A stretch of 49,190 nucleotides of DNA from CAXRGH01 sp964230195 (GCA_964230195.1 CAXRGH010000263.1:1-49190); one strand, 5' to 3'. Numbered from the stretch's first letter, positions 26,208 through 35,507 are shown. Translations and numbers: made by a program. The notes: generated by a model from the sequence alone, not told the origin.

Positions 26208-26975
26208 TTAGTCAATAGAAGCGTCTGGATTAATCACATCCTCAGCAACATCAACACCAAAGACTTCACAATAAATCAACCCTTTGACGACATAAAACCA
26301 GGGAACAATAAACACTAACGATACTAACAGTATGATCAACCCGAGAGGCAGAAGTGCTTGCGAAGCAACCAAAACAAACGCCAAAATCACGACCGTTGCC
26401 ACAACAGGCAATATCGTTAGGAAGAGAGACAAAAACACCCGAGACACCCCAACGATTGAAACATGTATCGCCCTAAACACGCTAAAGTTTTTCTCCATCA
26501 TGAGCATGGGAACAAACATGGTAGAGAATGAAATATAAGCGCCTATCGGTAAAAATATGGCAGTCCCCAATCCCCCGAGTGCACTGGTTAGCATAGAAGC
26601 AATCACCAAAATCGCGCTACGCCCCATAAAGTAATACAACTCGCTCGTCTTAACATTACCACCAATAGCGCGGTGTAAACCCATCATTTCGATACCAACG
26701 AGTAACGGCGCCAATAAAATAGATACTACATATTGCAAACCAAGCTGTTGCTCTGGCAGCTCTAGATTATAGCCAAACTCTTGTCCGACATACATCAGCA
26801 CCATGACCATTAATAGTCCAGCACCAAACACTGATAATAACGCTTTGATAAACACAAATCGAACCGGCTTAGCTAATTCCCACCCAGCTTTGAGAGTAAT
26901 CTCGGGCGATAATTTATGTTCACCTTTCAGGGCACCTTCCACAGTGCCCCCTACATGTCGCATCTTATGTTCCAC
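26208..26975 (-). CDS. Six-segment integral membrane protein, unrecognised
   Basis: A 255-residue inner-membrane protein with a polar N-terminus of about 40 residues and roughly six hydrophobic segments. GTG at 26975 is preferred as start because AAGGA lies five bases upstream; ATG at 26963 is the alternative. The phrase LLAPLLVGIEMMGLHRAIGG and the overall layout resemble the BPSS1780/DUF-type membrane proteins common in proteobacteria, but I cannot assign a family with confidence. It lies 37 bases upstream of bax on the same strand, so co-transcription is possible. Confidence 0.6.
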   Translation of the reverse strand: MEHKMRHVGGTVEGALKGEHKLSPEITLKAGWELAKPVRFVFIKALLSVFGAGLLMVMVLMYVGQEFGYNLELPEQQLGLQYVVSILLAPLLVGIEMMGLHRAIGGNVKTSELYYFMGRSAILVIASMLTSALGGLGTAIFLPIGAYISFSTMFVPMLMMEKNFSVFRAIHVSIVGVSRVFLSLFLTILPVVATVVILAFVLVASQALLPLGLIILLVSLVFIVPWFYVVKGLIYCEVFGVDVAEDVINPDASID

Positions 26976-27029
26976 AATAATCCTTACTATTTTCTACTAT
27001 TCCAATACAGTGACAATGTCATCGAGACG

Positions 27030-27674
27030 TTATACAAAGTGTCCAAACAACAATTTTAACGCCAAGCCAATGAGGGCTAGCCCCATAATACGATCAAACC
27101 ATTTACCGTGCGCCAAAATGAACCCTCTCACCTGCCGAGCTCCCAACAGAAATGAAAGGCCACAAAACCATATCCCGGTTGCTAACGCCATATAGGCACC
27201 GTACGCAACTTTTATTTCAAGCGGTGTATCACTCGACACGCCAACCGCAAAAACCGACAGGAAAAATAGGGTCGCTTTAGGGTTAATACCGTTCGTAATA
27301 AATCCAATTGAAAAGGCTTTTTTGAGAGTTAAGGGACTCGATCCGCTAACAGGAACGTCATTGTTTATTGAAGTACCTTGACTGGTCAATGCTTTAATCC
27401 CAATCCAACAAAGATACGCTGACGCTAGTAGGAGTAATGCATTAAAAAGCCACGGCGTGGTCTTAATCAATAAGCCTATACCAACCAGTGAATACGCAAC
27501 GTGAACCAATATCCCAACGGCAATACCAATGCTGGTAACCGTGGCGACACGTCGCCCATGACTGACACTGTGTTTCAAAACCACAGCAAAATCAGGTCCC
27601 GGACTAGCTACGGCAAACAAGTGCACAGTCGCGATTGCTAAAAATTCTATCCAATAGTGATTCATGACTTCCAT
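27030..27674 (-). CDS. LysE/RhtB family amino-acid exporter
   Basis: Inner-membrane exporter of about 211-214 residues. The family signature ASPGPDFAVVLKHSVSHGRR is at the N-terminus, followed by GIAVGILVHV and later KATLFFLSVF, with six hydrophobic segments. The substrate (homoserine, threonine, lysine or other) cannot be told from sequence. The start could be the ATG at 27674 or 27665. It is followed by a 54-base gap to the next minus-strand gene. Confidence 0.9.
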   Translation of the reverse strand: MEVMNHYWIEFLAIATVHLFAVASPGPDFAVVLKHSVSHGRRVATVTSIGIAVGILVHVAYSLVGIGLLIKTTPWLFNALLLLASAYLCWIGIKALTSQGTSINNDVPVSGSSPLTLKKAFSIGFITNGINPKATLFFLSVFAVGVSSDTPLEIKVAYGAYMALATGIWFCGLSFLLGARQVRGFILAHGKWFDRIMGLALIGLALKLLFGHFV

Positions 27675-27690
27675 GCTGAGTTTTGACCTA

Positions 27691-28398
27691 TTACTTGTTC
27701 AGAAATGCGTTAATGTAACTGGGAACGACTTCAGAGGCTTTCCCATAGTGCCCTTCATCAAACTGTGCGTGGTTACCCGTGGGTTCCAAATTTAATTCCA
27801 CGGTTTTAGCACCAAATTGATGAGCAAGTTCCACAAAACCTGCAGCGGGATACACATTACCCGAAGTTCCAATCGCAATAAACACGTCAGCATGAAACAA
27901 CGCATTTTCGATTGTTTCCATGAAGAATGGGACTTCTCCAAACCATACAATGTTAGGTCTTAATCGATTAGATGGCTGACAGCACTCGCATCCTCGCTCC
28001 ATTCCATAAGCTTCAACCGCAGGCACAACTTTGCCACTAACACTGCAACGAGCCTCTCGGAGACTACCATGCATATGAATTACTTGGGGGCTACCTGCCC
28101 GTTCGTGGAGATCGTCAACGTTCTGTGTCACTATTGTTAATTCGACATTCTTAGCATTGTGAAGGTCCACAAGCGCCTTGTGTGCAGCATTTGGATTGAC
28201 ATTATCGTCTTCCAACCGCGCTATACGTTGGTTATAAAACTGGTAGACCTTACTAGGGTCGCGCTCAAAACCTTGCGGCGTTGCTACTTCTTTAATGGGA
28301 TGGTTCTCCCATAATCCATCCGAAGCTCGAAACGTTTGGATACCAGACTCTTGAGAAATGCCTGCCCCTGTTAACACAACTATTCGCGTCTTTGACAC
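27691..28398 (-). CDS. cobB: NAD-dependent protein deacylase (sirtuin, CobB type)
   Basis: Removes acetyl and other acyl groups from lysines with NAD, acting in the cytosol. I place the start at the GTG 28398, giving 235 residues beginning VSKTRIVVLTGAGISQESG, because AAGGA sits 7 bases upstream and the protein then aligns with E. coli CobB; the frame stays open 113 codons further, but that stretch lies inside ygiQ and is only shadow. Seen: GAGIS NAD site, TQNVDDLHERAG, catalytic H110 (HMHG), and the zinc cysteines C118, C137 and C139/C140 in the CobB arrangement. It follows ygiQ by 10 bases. Confidence 0.92.
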   Translation of the reverse strand: MSKTRIVVLTGAGISQESGIQTFRASDGLWENHPIKEVATPQGFERDPSKVYQFYNQRIARLEDDNVNPNAAHKALVDLHNAKNVELTIVTQNVDDLHERAGSPQVIHMHGSLREARCSVSGKVVPAVEAYGMERGCECCQPSNRLRPNIVWFGEVPFFMETIENALFHADVFIAIGTSGNVYPAAGFVELAHQFGAKTVELNLEPTGNHAQFDEGHYGKASEVVPSYINAFLNK

Positions 28399-28408
28399 TG
28401 ACTCGTCC

Positions 28409-30649
28409 TTAGTGACTCCGCCCCTGGCGTATTTTGTTTGCTTTGGTTTTGCCGCTAGAACCACCGCTTTTTTTACCTTGCCATTGTGGCTTCGGAGGCA
28501 ACCCAGTGTGCTTGGTAAGCGCTCTCTCACCGCGTTTAGCCTTACTGACTTTTTTACGCCTTTCGTCTGCCGTTTCTGGTGGAACCAATTGATTTGGACT
28601 TCGGCCAATAAGATCCTCTCGCCCCATATTACGGAGTGCCTCTCGTAACATCGCCCAATTTTTAGGATCGTGGTAACGCAAGAAGGCTTTGTGAAGTCGA
28701 CGTTGGCGCTCTCCCTTTGCAGAGACGACATCTTCATTTTCCTTTTTGATCTTGCGCAAACTGTTGACTTCTGTGTGATACATGGTGGTTGCTGTAGCCA
28801 TTGGTGACGGATAAAAGTTTTGCACTTGATCCAACTTAAAACGATTTTCTTTTAACCACATAGCGAGATGAAGCATATCTTCGTCTGTTGTCCCGGGGTG
28901 TGATGCAATGAAATAAGGGATCAAATACTGTTCTTTTCCTGCTTCTTTGGAATATTTATCAAACAGCTCTTTAAACCGATAGTAACTCCCCATCCCCGGT
29001 TTCATCATTTTAGTGAGTGGACCGTCTTCAGTATGTTCAGGAGCAATTTTTAAATAGCCTCCAACGTGATGCGTTGCCAACTCTTTCACATAACGAGGGT
29101 CCTCAACCGCTAAGTCATATCGTACACCAGAAGCAATAAGAATTTTCTTCACACCATCAACGTCACGTGCCCTGCGATACAAATCAATGGTTGGTGTATG
29201 GTCGGTATCCATATGCCCGCAAATTGTTGGATAAACACAGCTAGGACGTTTACAAGTTGCCTCAGCTTTAGGACTCTTACAGCGCAATCGATACATGTTC
29301 GCGGTGGGACCACCTAAATCGGAGATGACGCCGGTAAATCCTGGCACTTTATCTCGAATTTCTTCGATTTCGCGAATAATAGAATCTTCAGAACGGCTTT
29401 GAATAATCCGCCCTTCATGCTCAGTGATAGAACAAAAAGTACAACCACCGTAACAGCCTCTCATGATATTGATTGAGAATCGGATCATGTCGTAGGCTGG
29501 AATGCGTTCATCACCATAGGATGGATGAGGGATCCGTTGATATGGTAAATCAAACACACCATCCATCTCGTCGGTCTCTAACGGAAATGCTGGCGGGTTA
29601 ATCCAAATATGGCGATCACCATGACGCTGCAGCAACGCTCTTGCGCAGCCCGGATTTGTCTCTTGATGAAGAATACGAGAAGTGTGGGCGTACAATGTCT
29701 TGTTGTCTTTTACCGTTTCAAAGGCCGGTAATTTCACATACACTTTTTCCCATGGTTTACGACGATTATGCGCTTGACTCGGCTGCACAACAATCGGTTT
29801 AGCTTCTGCTTCAACTTTCTCTTCCGGATTATAAACAGACACTGTCTTGTCATCAGACGCTGTATTAAACTCACAGCCAGTGTTTTCAACATAGGGACTT
29901 GGAATCGGGTCAATAGTACCGGGCTTATCAATGTGTGTTGAATCAACACCTTGCCATTCTGGTAACGCTTGCTTGACGATTAACGCGGTACCTCGCACAT
30001 CATTGATGGACTTGATATCATCCCCGCGCGCGATTCTGTGGGCAACCTCAACTAAGGGGCGCTCTGCATTGCCAAAGATTAACATGTCAGCTTTTGCATC
30101 AAATATAACACTTCGACGCACTTTTTCAGACCAATAGTCATAATGGGCAATGCGACGCAGGCTTGCTTCTATCCCACCAATAACGATGGGAACTTCTTTA
30201 AACGCTTCTCTGCAACGCTGACTGTAAACCGTTACCGCTCGGTCTGGTCGTTTACCGCCAATATTACCCGGCGTATAGGCATCGTCATGACGGAGTTTTT
30301 TATCTGAGGTGTAGCGATTAATCATGGAATCCATGTTTCCAGCAGTTACGCCAAAAAACAGATTGGGTTTACCCAATGACATAAACGCTGACTTATCTTT
30401 CCAATCAGGTTGCGAAATAATACCCACTCGAAAACCCTGAGCTTCAAGCATACGACCAATGACAGCCATGCCGAACGACGGGTGATCAACGTAGGCGTCT
30501 CCCGTCACTAAAATAATGTCACAACTGTCCCACCCTAATTCTTCCATTTCCTGACGAGACATGGGGAGAAACGGCGCAGTGCCGTAGCACTCTGCCCAGT
30601 ATCTTGGATAAGAGAATAGGTGTTTATCTGATTTGACTGTTGCCTGCAT
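28409..30649 (-). CDS. ygiQ: YgiQ family radical SAM protein
   Basis: A 746-residue radical SAM protein (E. coli YgiQ 739) of unknown reaction. The cluster motif CYGGCTFC begins at residue 399. The N-terminus (FLPMSRQEMEELGWDSCDIILVTGDAYVDHPSFG) carries the YgiQ-type B12-binding-like domain, and the C-terminus is a basic, Gly/Lys-rich disordered tail (GKKSGGSSGKTK). No close operon partner other than cobB, which starts 10 bases after its stop. Confidence 0.93.
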   Translation of the reverse strand: MQATVKSDKHLFSYPRYWAECYGTAPFLPMSRQEMEELGWDSCDIILVTGDAYVDHPSFGMAVIGRMLEAQGFRVGIISQPDWKDKSAFMSLGKPNLFFGVTAGNMDSMINRYTSDKKLRHDDAYTPGNIGGKRPDRAVTVYSQRCREAFKEVPIVIGGIEASLRRIAHYDYWSEKVRRSVIFDAKADMLIFGNAERPLVEVAHRIARGDDIKSINDVRGTALIVKQALPEWQGVDSTHIDKPGTIDPIPSPYVENTGCEFNTASDDKTVSVYNPEEKVEAEAKPIVVQPSQAHNRRKPWEKVYVKLPAFETVKDNKTLYAHTSRILHQETNPGCARALLQRHGDRHIWINPPAFPLETDEMDGVFDLPYQRIPHPSYGDERIPAYDMIRFSINIMRGCYGGCTFCSITEHEGRIIQSRSEDSIIREIEEIRDKVPGFTGVISDLGGPTANMYRLRCKSPKAEATCKRPSCVYPTICGHMDTDHTPTIDLYRRARDVDGVKKILIASGVRYDLAVEDPRYVKELATHHVGGYLKIAPEHTEDGPLTKMMKPGMGSYYRFKELFDKYSKEAGKEQYLIPYFIASHPGTTDEDMLHLAMWLKENRFKLDQVQNFYPSPMATATTMYHTEVNSLRKIKKENEDVVSAKGERQRRLHKAFLRYHDPKNWAMLREALRNMGREDLIGRSPNQLVPPETADERRKKVSKAKRGERALTKHTGLPPKPQWQGKKSGGSSGKTKANKIRQGRSH

Positions 30650-30769
30650 ACTACTTCATTTCTATATTCGCCAGTCTCGGATTATATACCATTACCCCAA
30701 TCAAATCTGAGCATTTTTTCACCACCCGTTGGTTATTTTGAAAATTAACGTTGAAATAAACATCGATAA

Positions 30770-30785
30770 CTGTTGTTATATACAG
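30770..30785 (+). promoter_or_regulatory. LexA (SOS) box of yebG
   Basis: CTGTTGTTATATACAG is a perfect CTGT-N8-ACAG LexA operator, 26 bases before the yebG start. A TTGAAA at 30751-30756 could serve as -35, so LexA would cover the -10 region and repress yebG until DNA damage. E. coli yebG is a known LexA target. Confidence 0.92.
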
Positions 30786-30811
30786 CATCTTGATATGGGG
30801 GACTGAAATCA

Positions 30812-31093
30812 ATGGCAGTTGAAACACGATATGTGGTTGTCAGAAATGGCGAGGAGTTAAAAACGTTTATGGATAAGAAGCAAGCAGACCAATACGATCA
30901 AATGCTTGATCAAGCCGATGCTTTAACGCAGCTGATTCAATCCAGCGAACTCCAAATGGACGAGGCGATACTGGAAGATTTATCGATTTTCCTTGCGCAA
31001 AACAAAGAACAAGTATTGATTGCATTGGGGGCCAAAAAACCCGCACGCAAAAAGGTCGAAAAGCCAGTGGAAGCGCCTAGCTCTGCTGAATAA
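30812..31093 (+). CDS. yebG: DNA damage-inducible protein YebG
   Basis: Small SOS-induced protein of 93 residues (E. coli 96). The N-terminus MAVETRYVVVRNGEE and DKKQADQYDQMLDQAD match the family well. Molecular role is not established; it is a member of the SOS regulon in E. coli. The LexA box in front supports the same control here, and a terminator follows. Confidence 0.95.
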   Translation: MAVETRYVVVRNGEELKTFMDKKQADQYDQMLDQADALTQLIQSSELQMDEAILEDLSIFLAQNKEQVLIALGAKKPARKKVEKPVEAPSSAE

Positions 31094-31124
31094 ACATCGT
31101 TCTGCCCATCATGAAATCTCAAAC

Positions 31125-31151
31125 AGGCTCTTTCCATTAGAGCCTTTTTTG
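31125..31151 (+). terminator. Rho-independent terminator after yebG
   Basis: Perfect 7-bp stem AGGCTCT / AGAGCCT around TTCCATT, followed by six T. Located 31 bases after the yebG stop. Confidence 0.92.
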
Positions 31152-31495
31152 TGTATTCCTCAAGAAAGCCTACTGGTTAGGTATTACTGGTATAGAACTA
31201 CTGCACTCCAAAGGTATTAAATCGAATACCTAAAAATCGAATAAACTTTGTATTATGTATCATATAACTTTAAACATCTTTCGCGAGATGCTTGATTTAA
31301 AGATTATTGTTTCATAAAAACTGTATTTTTTTATTTGGTATAAATTACGCAAACAAAAGATGACTTTTCGATATATGTGAAACGAGAAACGGTTATTGAG
31401 TTGCAAACCCACTCGATTGGAAATTATCAATACCGCATACAATACTTTCCAGTAAACAAAGCTGAAATTAACACCTTCACAAGAGACTTTCATTT
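31152..31495. other. A+T-rich intergenic stretch
   Basis: No gene of convincing length is visible in this 344-base A+T-rich gap. It contains a small hairpin, CATCT-TTCGCG-AGATG (31275-31290), and several TATAAA/TATAAT-like sequences that could hold the promoter for the 98-residue gene that follows. I see no repeat family. Confidence 0.5.
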
Positions 31496-31792
31496 ATGAT
31501 TATGCCCACCATGACAGTAACCCACTGCGGTCAAAACGCCTTCAATAACGCTGCTGCCAATGATTCACATTTTCATGACAGTGATATCAGCAACATGCTC
31601 CTTTCTTCCCTCAAGGACACTTGTCACGGGGGTAAGCCTTGTGCCAAAGTAATGATTGAAAATCACAAAGGTAATAGGCTCACCATCTCACTTGACACCA
31701 GTCGCCCTTTATCAACCGTCATTCGTGAAGTTGAGCCTCTACTGGAACCTTTCAGAGACGGATACTTAATTTCAATAGAATCCAATGAATAA
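31496..31792 (+). CDS. Small protein of unknown function
   Basis: A 98-residue protein that I do not recognise. It has no signal peptide or membrane segment. The first 45 residues are rich in His, Asn and Asp (for example AAANDSHFHDSD) and include Cys 11 and a CHGGKPC segment that could bind metal; the second half (MIENHKGNRLTISLDTSRPL, VEPLLEPFRDGYL) looks like an alpha/beta fold. Start may also be the ATG at 31502. It is convergent with the PilZ gene, with 27 bases between the stops. Confidence 0.5.
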   Translation: MIMPTMTVTHCGQNAFNNAAANDSHFHDSDISNMLLSSLKDTCHGGKPCAKVMIENHKGNRLTISLDTSRPLSTVIREVEPLLEPFRDGYLISIESNE

Positions 31793-31819
31793 TGATTTAC
31801 CCCTTAACTATCTCATTGT

Positions 31820-34063
31820 TTATTGGCAACAGAGCAACAAACGATACAATTCCGTCACGTGGTATACCGCTACAACATTAGCGTCGCCGTTCAGGTTTAA
31901 GGCACTATCACATTTCAGAATCGGTAACTGACCTTGGTTCCATTCGATCACATCAGGGCAAGTTTGCCTGCTTCTTGCAGCTAAAAACGCTTGCGTTTCA
32001 TGCGGAGAACTGCACGCCATCAATTCAGGAGTTGAATAGCGCTCACCTTGTTTACCAATCCCGAACCACTCGAATTCTGTGTTATCTAAAGTCATATCTT
32101 TGTTATTTTGACGAATAAATTTCGGAATCCAATGCTGTTTGACTGTCACCTCATGATCTTTACGCTGAAATAATGAAATACCACAGTCCACAACACCAGC
32201 AACTCGGTAATGACATTGTAAAACCCCGTTCGTCTCCCGTGAAAATATAAAATGAGGCAGGTATACTGCAGAAATCAAGCGATAAGCCATATAGCGTGCT
32301 GTGTCATTCGTTGCTTTTTGTCTCGGGGCGAGGAATTTTTGATTGTTGTGAATAACTTTGTTGAGATGAGCACAAATTTTTCCTCCTCTCTTTCGATTTT
32401 CGTCCAGTGATAAATGTACAAGTCCGCGAGACCTATCCAGCCAACAAACACGGTACTTTGCTTTTTTAAGCCCAATTGCATCAACGCTGACGGATAGCAT
32501 GCTCCCTTCGGATAGACAAAGTCCTGGTATGTGCTCTCCATCAATTAGAGTCTGAAGTTTTAAACACAGGCCTCCGGCAGAAAAATCGGTCACGGTTGCA
32601 TTGATCTTTGTGCGCCAATTAACATGAACTTTACCCCCATAACCACATTCAAATCGTGTTGTTTCACGCTTGTCATCAAACACAGTGCGCAAACAGGGAA
32701 CGGAAACCCATTGATCATTTCGCCAGGCTTCAAGACCACTAAAGGTGTTCTTTCGAGCTTGTTCAAGTAAAGGGTTATCATACTGAATTGGGATTTTTGT
32801 TAAGTAGATGACATTTATCCCAGCGCTATCTCCACTGGCGTCTATAGCAAAATTCCAATTTTCCGTGAGCACGTGGCAGATTGCTTCGTCAACCTCGGCA
32901 ACGTTAACTTTGTAGATTAGCAATGTTTGATTTTGTACGCCAAGCGTGATTAATTGTGGTAAGTCATGATCCCTATTATGACGTGCTATCAGCTTTCCCT
33001 GCTCTGTTTTTGCAACAAAGTAATAGGATTCTTCCCTCACATCGTAACGTGCGAGCAATGCCGACAGTGTGCGCTGACAAATCCACAACAGCCCTTTTTG
33101 GGACAATTCAGAAATAACGGATTGATTGGCTTGGGTTTGAATCGCGCCAAGCAGACCTGGTTCCCCTCGCGCTGTATTGGGTTTATGAACCATCGCGACG
33201 ACATCATGTAATTGCGAAAATCGGCGATGCGCCTTATCTAATTCTGATTCAATGTGCCCTCGTCCGCTCTCAGTCATTTGAGAATATTGCTGTAAAGATT
33301 TGTGAAGTTGTGTAATTTCAGCGTTAGGGTAAGCCGGAGAAGTGAGAGTTGTATAGTTTTGATCATCCGAATCTACTGTGTCCAGAGCCGCTTCTACCGA
33401 ATCGAACGAAAAAGACAGTTCATTGACTACCTTGTCTTGAGCTGTACTTCTGCTCTGGACATTGACCACAATTGACTCATTTAAACTGGAATGGCTAAAA
33501 GTTGCTTGATGAATATTGGCTAATTTTCCATTAAGAGAGCGAGTCTTCTTCACACTAAACTTGCTATGTGATAACGATACAACGGTAAAAGTTTGGAGAA
33601 CATCATTAAACTGAACCTGTAATTCATACGGAACAATTTCACTTTTTAACATTTGTTGAGGAAGTGTGTTTTTGAGCGCCTCAACATGCACCGAAGCAAT
33701 GGGTGGTTGTGATGAGGTTCTCACATTTTCAAAGGCCGCGTACACCGCATTGTCTAATAGAACCTTATACATTCCCCGCGTTAATCTATCGTTATATACC
33801 TTTCGATAATGAGCGAAAATACGTTTACCTATTTTATCGAGGAATAACGGAAAGCCATCAAATGTGATAGCATCTAACGTGTATTTCGCAATTCCCTCTT
33901 GGGAAATAGATCCACAGTAAGGCTCACACCAATCAGATGCGAGGGTCACTAGGATATTTCTATACGTAGTATCATACTGCTTTAAATAGTGGTTTAGTCT
34001 ATCTACCTTATCTCGTGACAAAAAATAACAGGTCTGTTCCACTGGTGATAATTCAAATCCCAT
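31820..34063 (-). CDS. Large PilZ-domain protein
   Basis: A 747-residue cytoplasmic protein without signal peptide or membrane segments. A PilZ-like region near residues 470-560 shows the pattern TTRFECGYGG...NATVTDFSAGGLCLKL, where (D/N)xSxxG is the second half of the cyclic-di-GMP site; the usual RxxxR half is less clear (KRETTR). The long N-terminal half, about 450 residues, has no match I recognise, and the last 150 residues form another domain. Proteins of this layout occur beside rplT in alteromonads. Whether it binds cyclic-di-GMP is inference. Confidence 0.75.
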   Translation of the reverse strand: MGFELSPVEQTCYFLSRDKVDRLNHYLKQYDTTYRNILVTLASDWCEPYCGSISQEGIAKYTLDAITFDGFPLFLDKIGKRIFAHYRKVYNDRLTRGMYKVLLDNAVYAAFENVRTSSQPPIASVHVEALKNTLPQQMLKSEIVPYELQVQFNDVLQTFTVVSLSHSKFSVKKTRSLNGKLANIHQATFSHSSLNESIVVNVQSRSTAQDKVVNELSFSFDSVEAALDTVDSDDQNYTTLTSPAYPNAEITQLHKSLQQYSQMTESGRGHIESELDKAHRRFSQLHDVVAMVHKPNTARGEPGLLGAIQTQANQSVISELSQKGLLWICQRTLSALLARYDVREESYYFVAKTEQGKLIARHNRDHDLPQLITLGVQNQTLLIYKVNVAEVDEAICHVLTENWNFAIDASGDSAGINVIYLTKIPIQYDNPLLEQARKNTFSGLEAWRNDQWVSVPCLRTVFDDKRETTRFECGYGGKVHVNWRTKINATVTDFSAGGLCLKLQTLIDGEHIPGLCLSEGSMLSVSVDAIGLKKAKYRVCWLDRSRGLVHLSLDENRKRGGKICAHLNKVIHNNQKFLAPRQKATNDTARYMAYRLISAVYLPHFIFSRETNGVLQCHYRVAGVVDCGISLFQRKDHEVTVKQHWIPKFIRQNNKDMTLDNTEFEWFGIGKQGERYSTPELMACSSPHETQAFLAARSRQTCPDVIEWNQGQLPILKCDSALNLNGDANVVAVYHVTELYRLLLCCQ

Positions 34064-34225
34064 TTTTCACCCTTGTTGTCTACTAACGTGCTGTCTACAG
34101 CCAAATTGATTACCTGATGACAGTAACGAATTTGAGGGGAATGTTCGGTATTTAAAACTAGATTCAGTTATAAATGAAATATGTATACTTGTATAAAGAC
34201 GACACCTTGCGGTGCGTAAAAACGA

Positions 34226-34254
34226 AAAACGGCGAGCATCCTGCTCGCCGTTTT
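34226..34254 (-). terminator. Rho-independent terminator after rplT
   Basis: Perfect 13-bp stem AAAACGGCGAGCA / TGCTCGCCGTTTT with a 3-base loop. On the minus strand it is followed by TTCGTTTTT. It ends the thrS-infC-rpmI-rplT unit. Confidence 0.95.
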
Positions 34255-34283
34255 CCGAAAGAACCTAAGCTTAATTAATTAAA

Positions 34284-34640
34284 TTAAGCTAGTGCGCCTT
34301 TTGCTGCTTCTACTAACGCAGAAAAAGCCGCTTTATCATGTACTGCAATGTCAGAAAGGATCTTACGATCGATTTCAACAGATGCTTTCTTAAGACCGTT
34401 GATGAAACGGCTGTACGAAAGACCATTTTGACGAGCTGCAGCATTAATACGTGCAATCCACAGTTGACGGAACTGACGCTTACGCTGACGACGGTCACGG
34501 TAAGCATATTGACCCGCTTTAGTTACTGCTTGGACAGCTACGCGGTATACACGACTACGAGCGCCGTAGTAACCTTTAGCTTGCTTTAATACTTTTTTGT
34601 GACGCGCGCGCGCCACTACACCACGTTTTACTCTTGGCAT
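34284..34640 (-). CDS. rplT: 50S ribosomal protein L20
   Basis: The 118 residues equal the E. coli length and follow it closely (MPRVKRGVVARARHKKVLKQ, AKGYYGARSRVYRVA). L20 binds 23S rRNA early in large-subunit assembly, and in E. coli also represses rpmI-rplT translation. Located 16 bases after rpmI. Confidence 0.99.
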   Translation of the reverse strand: MPRVKRGVVARARHKKVLKQAKGYYGARSRVYRVAVQAVTKAGQYAYRDRRQRKRQFRQLWIARINAAARQNGLSYSRFINGLKKASVEIDRKILSDIAVHDKAAFSALVEAAKGALA

Positions 34641-34656
34641 AATTCAGTCTCCTATC

Positions 34657-34854
34657 TTACACGTAAGGGATCATACGTTGAATCAACGCAGTATCCGACT
34701 TATGAACGAGTTTCTTACCACGTAAGTGACGCTTACGCTTAGAACTCTTCTTGGTCAAAATGTGACGCAAGTGAGACTGTTTGCTTTTGAAGCGACCTGA
34801 GCCAGTTTTTCTAAAACGCTTGGCTGCACCGCTAACACTTTTCATTTTAGGCAT
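34657..34854 (-). CDS. rpmI: 50S ribosomal protein L35
   Basis: The ATG at 34854 gives the standard 65-residue L35 (MPKMKSVSGAAKRFRKTGSG), a basic large-subunit protein; an in-frame start at 34884 would add ten residues not found in the family. Co-transcribed with rplT. The upstream gap to infC is where L20 acts in E. coli. Confidence 0.98.
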   Translation of the reverse strand: MPKMKSVSGAAKRFRKTGSGRFKSKQSHLRHILTKKSSKRKRHLRGKKLVHKSDTALIQRMIPYV

Positions 34855-34930
34855 TGCTAAAACTCCGCATTGGTGAGGTATCATCTCGCAAAATAGATGT
34901 ACCTAAGTTTATAAACACAGTAGAGTGGTG

Positions 34931-34952
34931 AATTGTTGTGCAGTCAACAATT
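34931..34952 (-). promoter_or_regulatory. Hairpin in the infC-rpmI gap
   Basis: Perfect 8-bp stem AATTGTTG / CAACAATT with a 6-base loop, in the 113-base gap between infC and rpmI. In E. coli this region holds the L20 translational operator, so a role in L20 feedback is plausible, but the hairpin itself was not compared with that operator. It lacks a T-run, so it is not an obvious terminator. Confidence 0.4.
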
Positions 34953-34967
34953 ACTTGTAAACCAGAA

Positions 34968-35507
34968 CTACTTCTTAAGTGGTGCGAGAACCATGATCAT
35001 CTGTCGGCCTTCCACTTTATTAGGGAAAGCTTCGCAGCTGGCAATGTCTTCTAAGTCCGCTTTAACACGATTCAAAAGATCAATACCAATGTCTTGGTGA
35101 GCCATTTCACGTCCGCGGAAACGGATTGTGACTTTGGCTTTATCTCCACCTTCTAAAAAGCGACGCAGGTTGCGCAGTTTTACCTGGTAGTCGCCTATAT
35201 CAGTGCCAGGGCGAAATTTAATCTCCTTGACCTGAATTTGTTTCTGCTTTTTCTTTTGCTCTTTTAGAGACTTACTTTTTTCGAAAATGAACTTACCATA
35301 GTCCATTAACTTGCAGACTGGAGGAGTAGCATTGGGGCTAATTTCTACAAGATCCAAATCAGCATCGCCTGCCAAGCGCAGTGCCTCAGAAATGGATACA
35401 ACACCCACCTGCTCACCTTTCGCGCCTACTAGACGTACTTCATTTACTCTAATTTCTTCGTTGATACGATTCTTACCAGAATCTTGTTTTGTGTTACCGC
35501 CTTTAAT
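34968..35507 (-). CDS. infC: Translation initiation factor IF-3 (AUU start)
   Basis: IF-3 binds the 30S subunit, checks the start codon and keeps subunits apart. The full-length protein begins at an ATT at 35507, followed by KGGNTKQDSGKNRINEE, and gives 179 residues (E. coli 180). The strong Shine-Dalgarno sequence GGAGG lies at 35519-35515, seven bases before it. An ATG or GTG start further in would remove the N-terminal domain. The rare AUU start is the basis of IF-3 autoregulation in E. coli and is conserved here. Follows thrS by 15 bases. Confidence 0.97.
   Translation of the reverse strand: MKGGNTKQDSGKNRINEEIRVNEVRLVGAKGEQVGVVSISEALRLAGDADLDLVEISPNATPPVCKLMDYGKFIFEKSKSLKEQKKKQKQIQVKEIKFRPGTDIGDYQVKLRNLRRFLEGGDKAKVTIRFRGREMAHQDIGIDLLNRVKADLEDIASCEAFPNKVEGRQMIMVLAPLKK

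Noticed and set aside
28399..28737. In-frame extension of the sirtuin gene to 348 residues
   Set aside because: The extra 113 codons lie inside the C-terminal part of ygiQ in another frame, have no sirtuin similarity, and a good ribosome site with GTG start exists at 28398.
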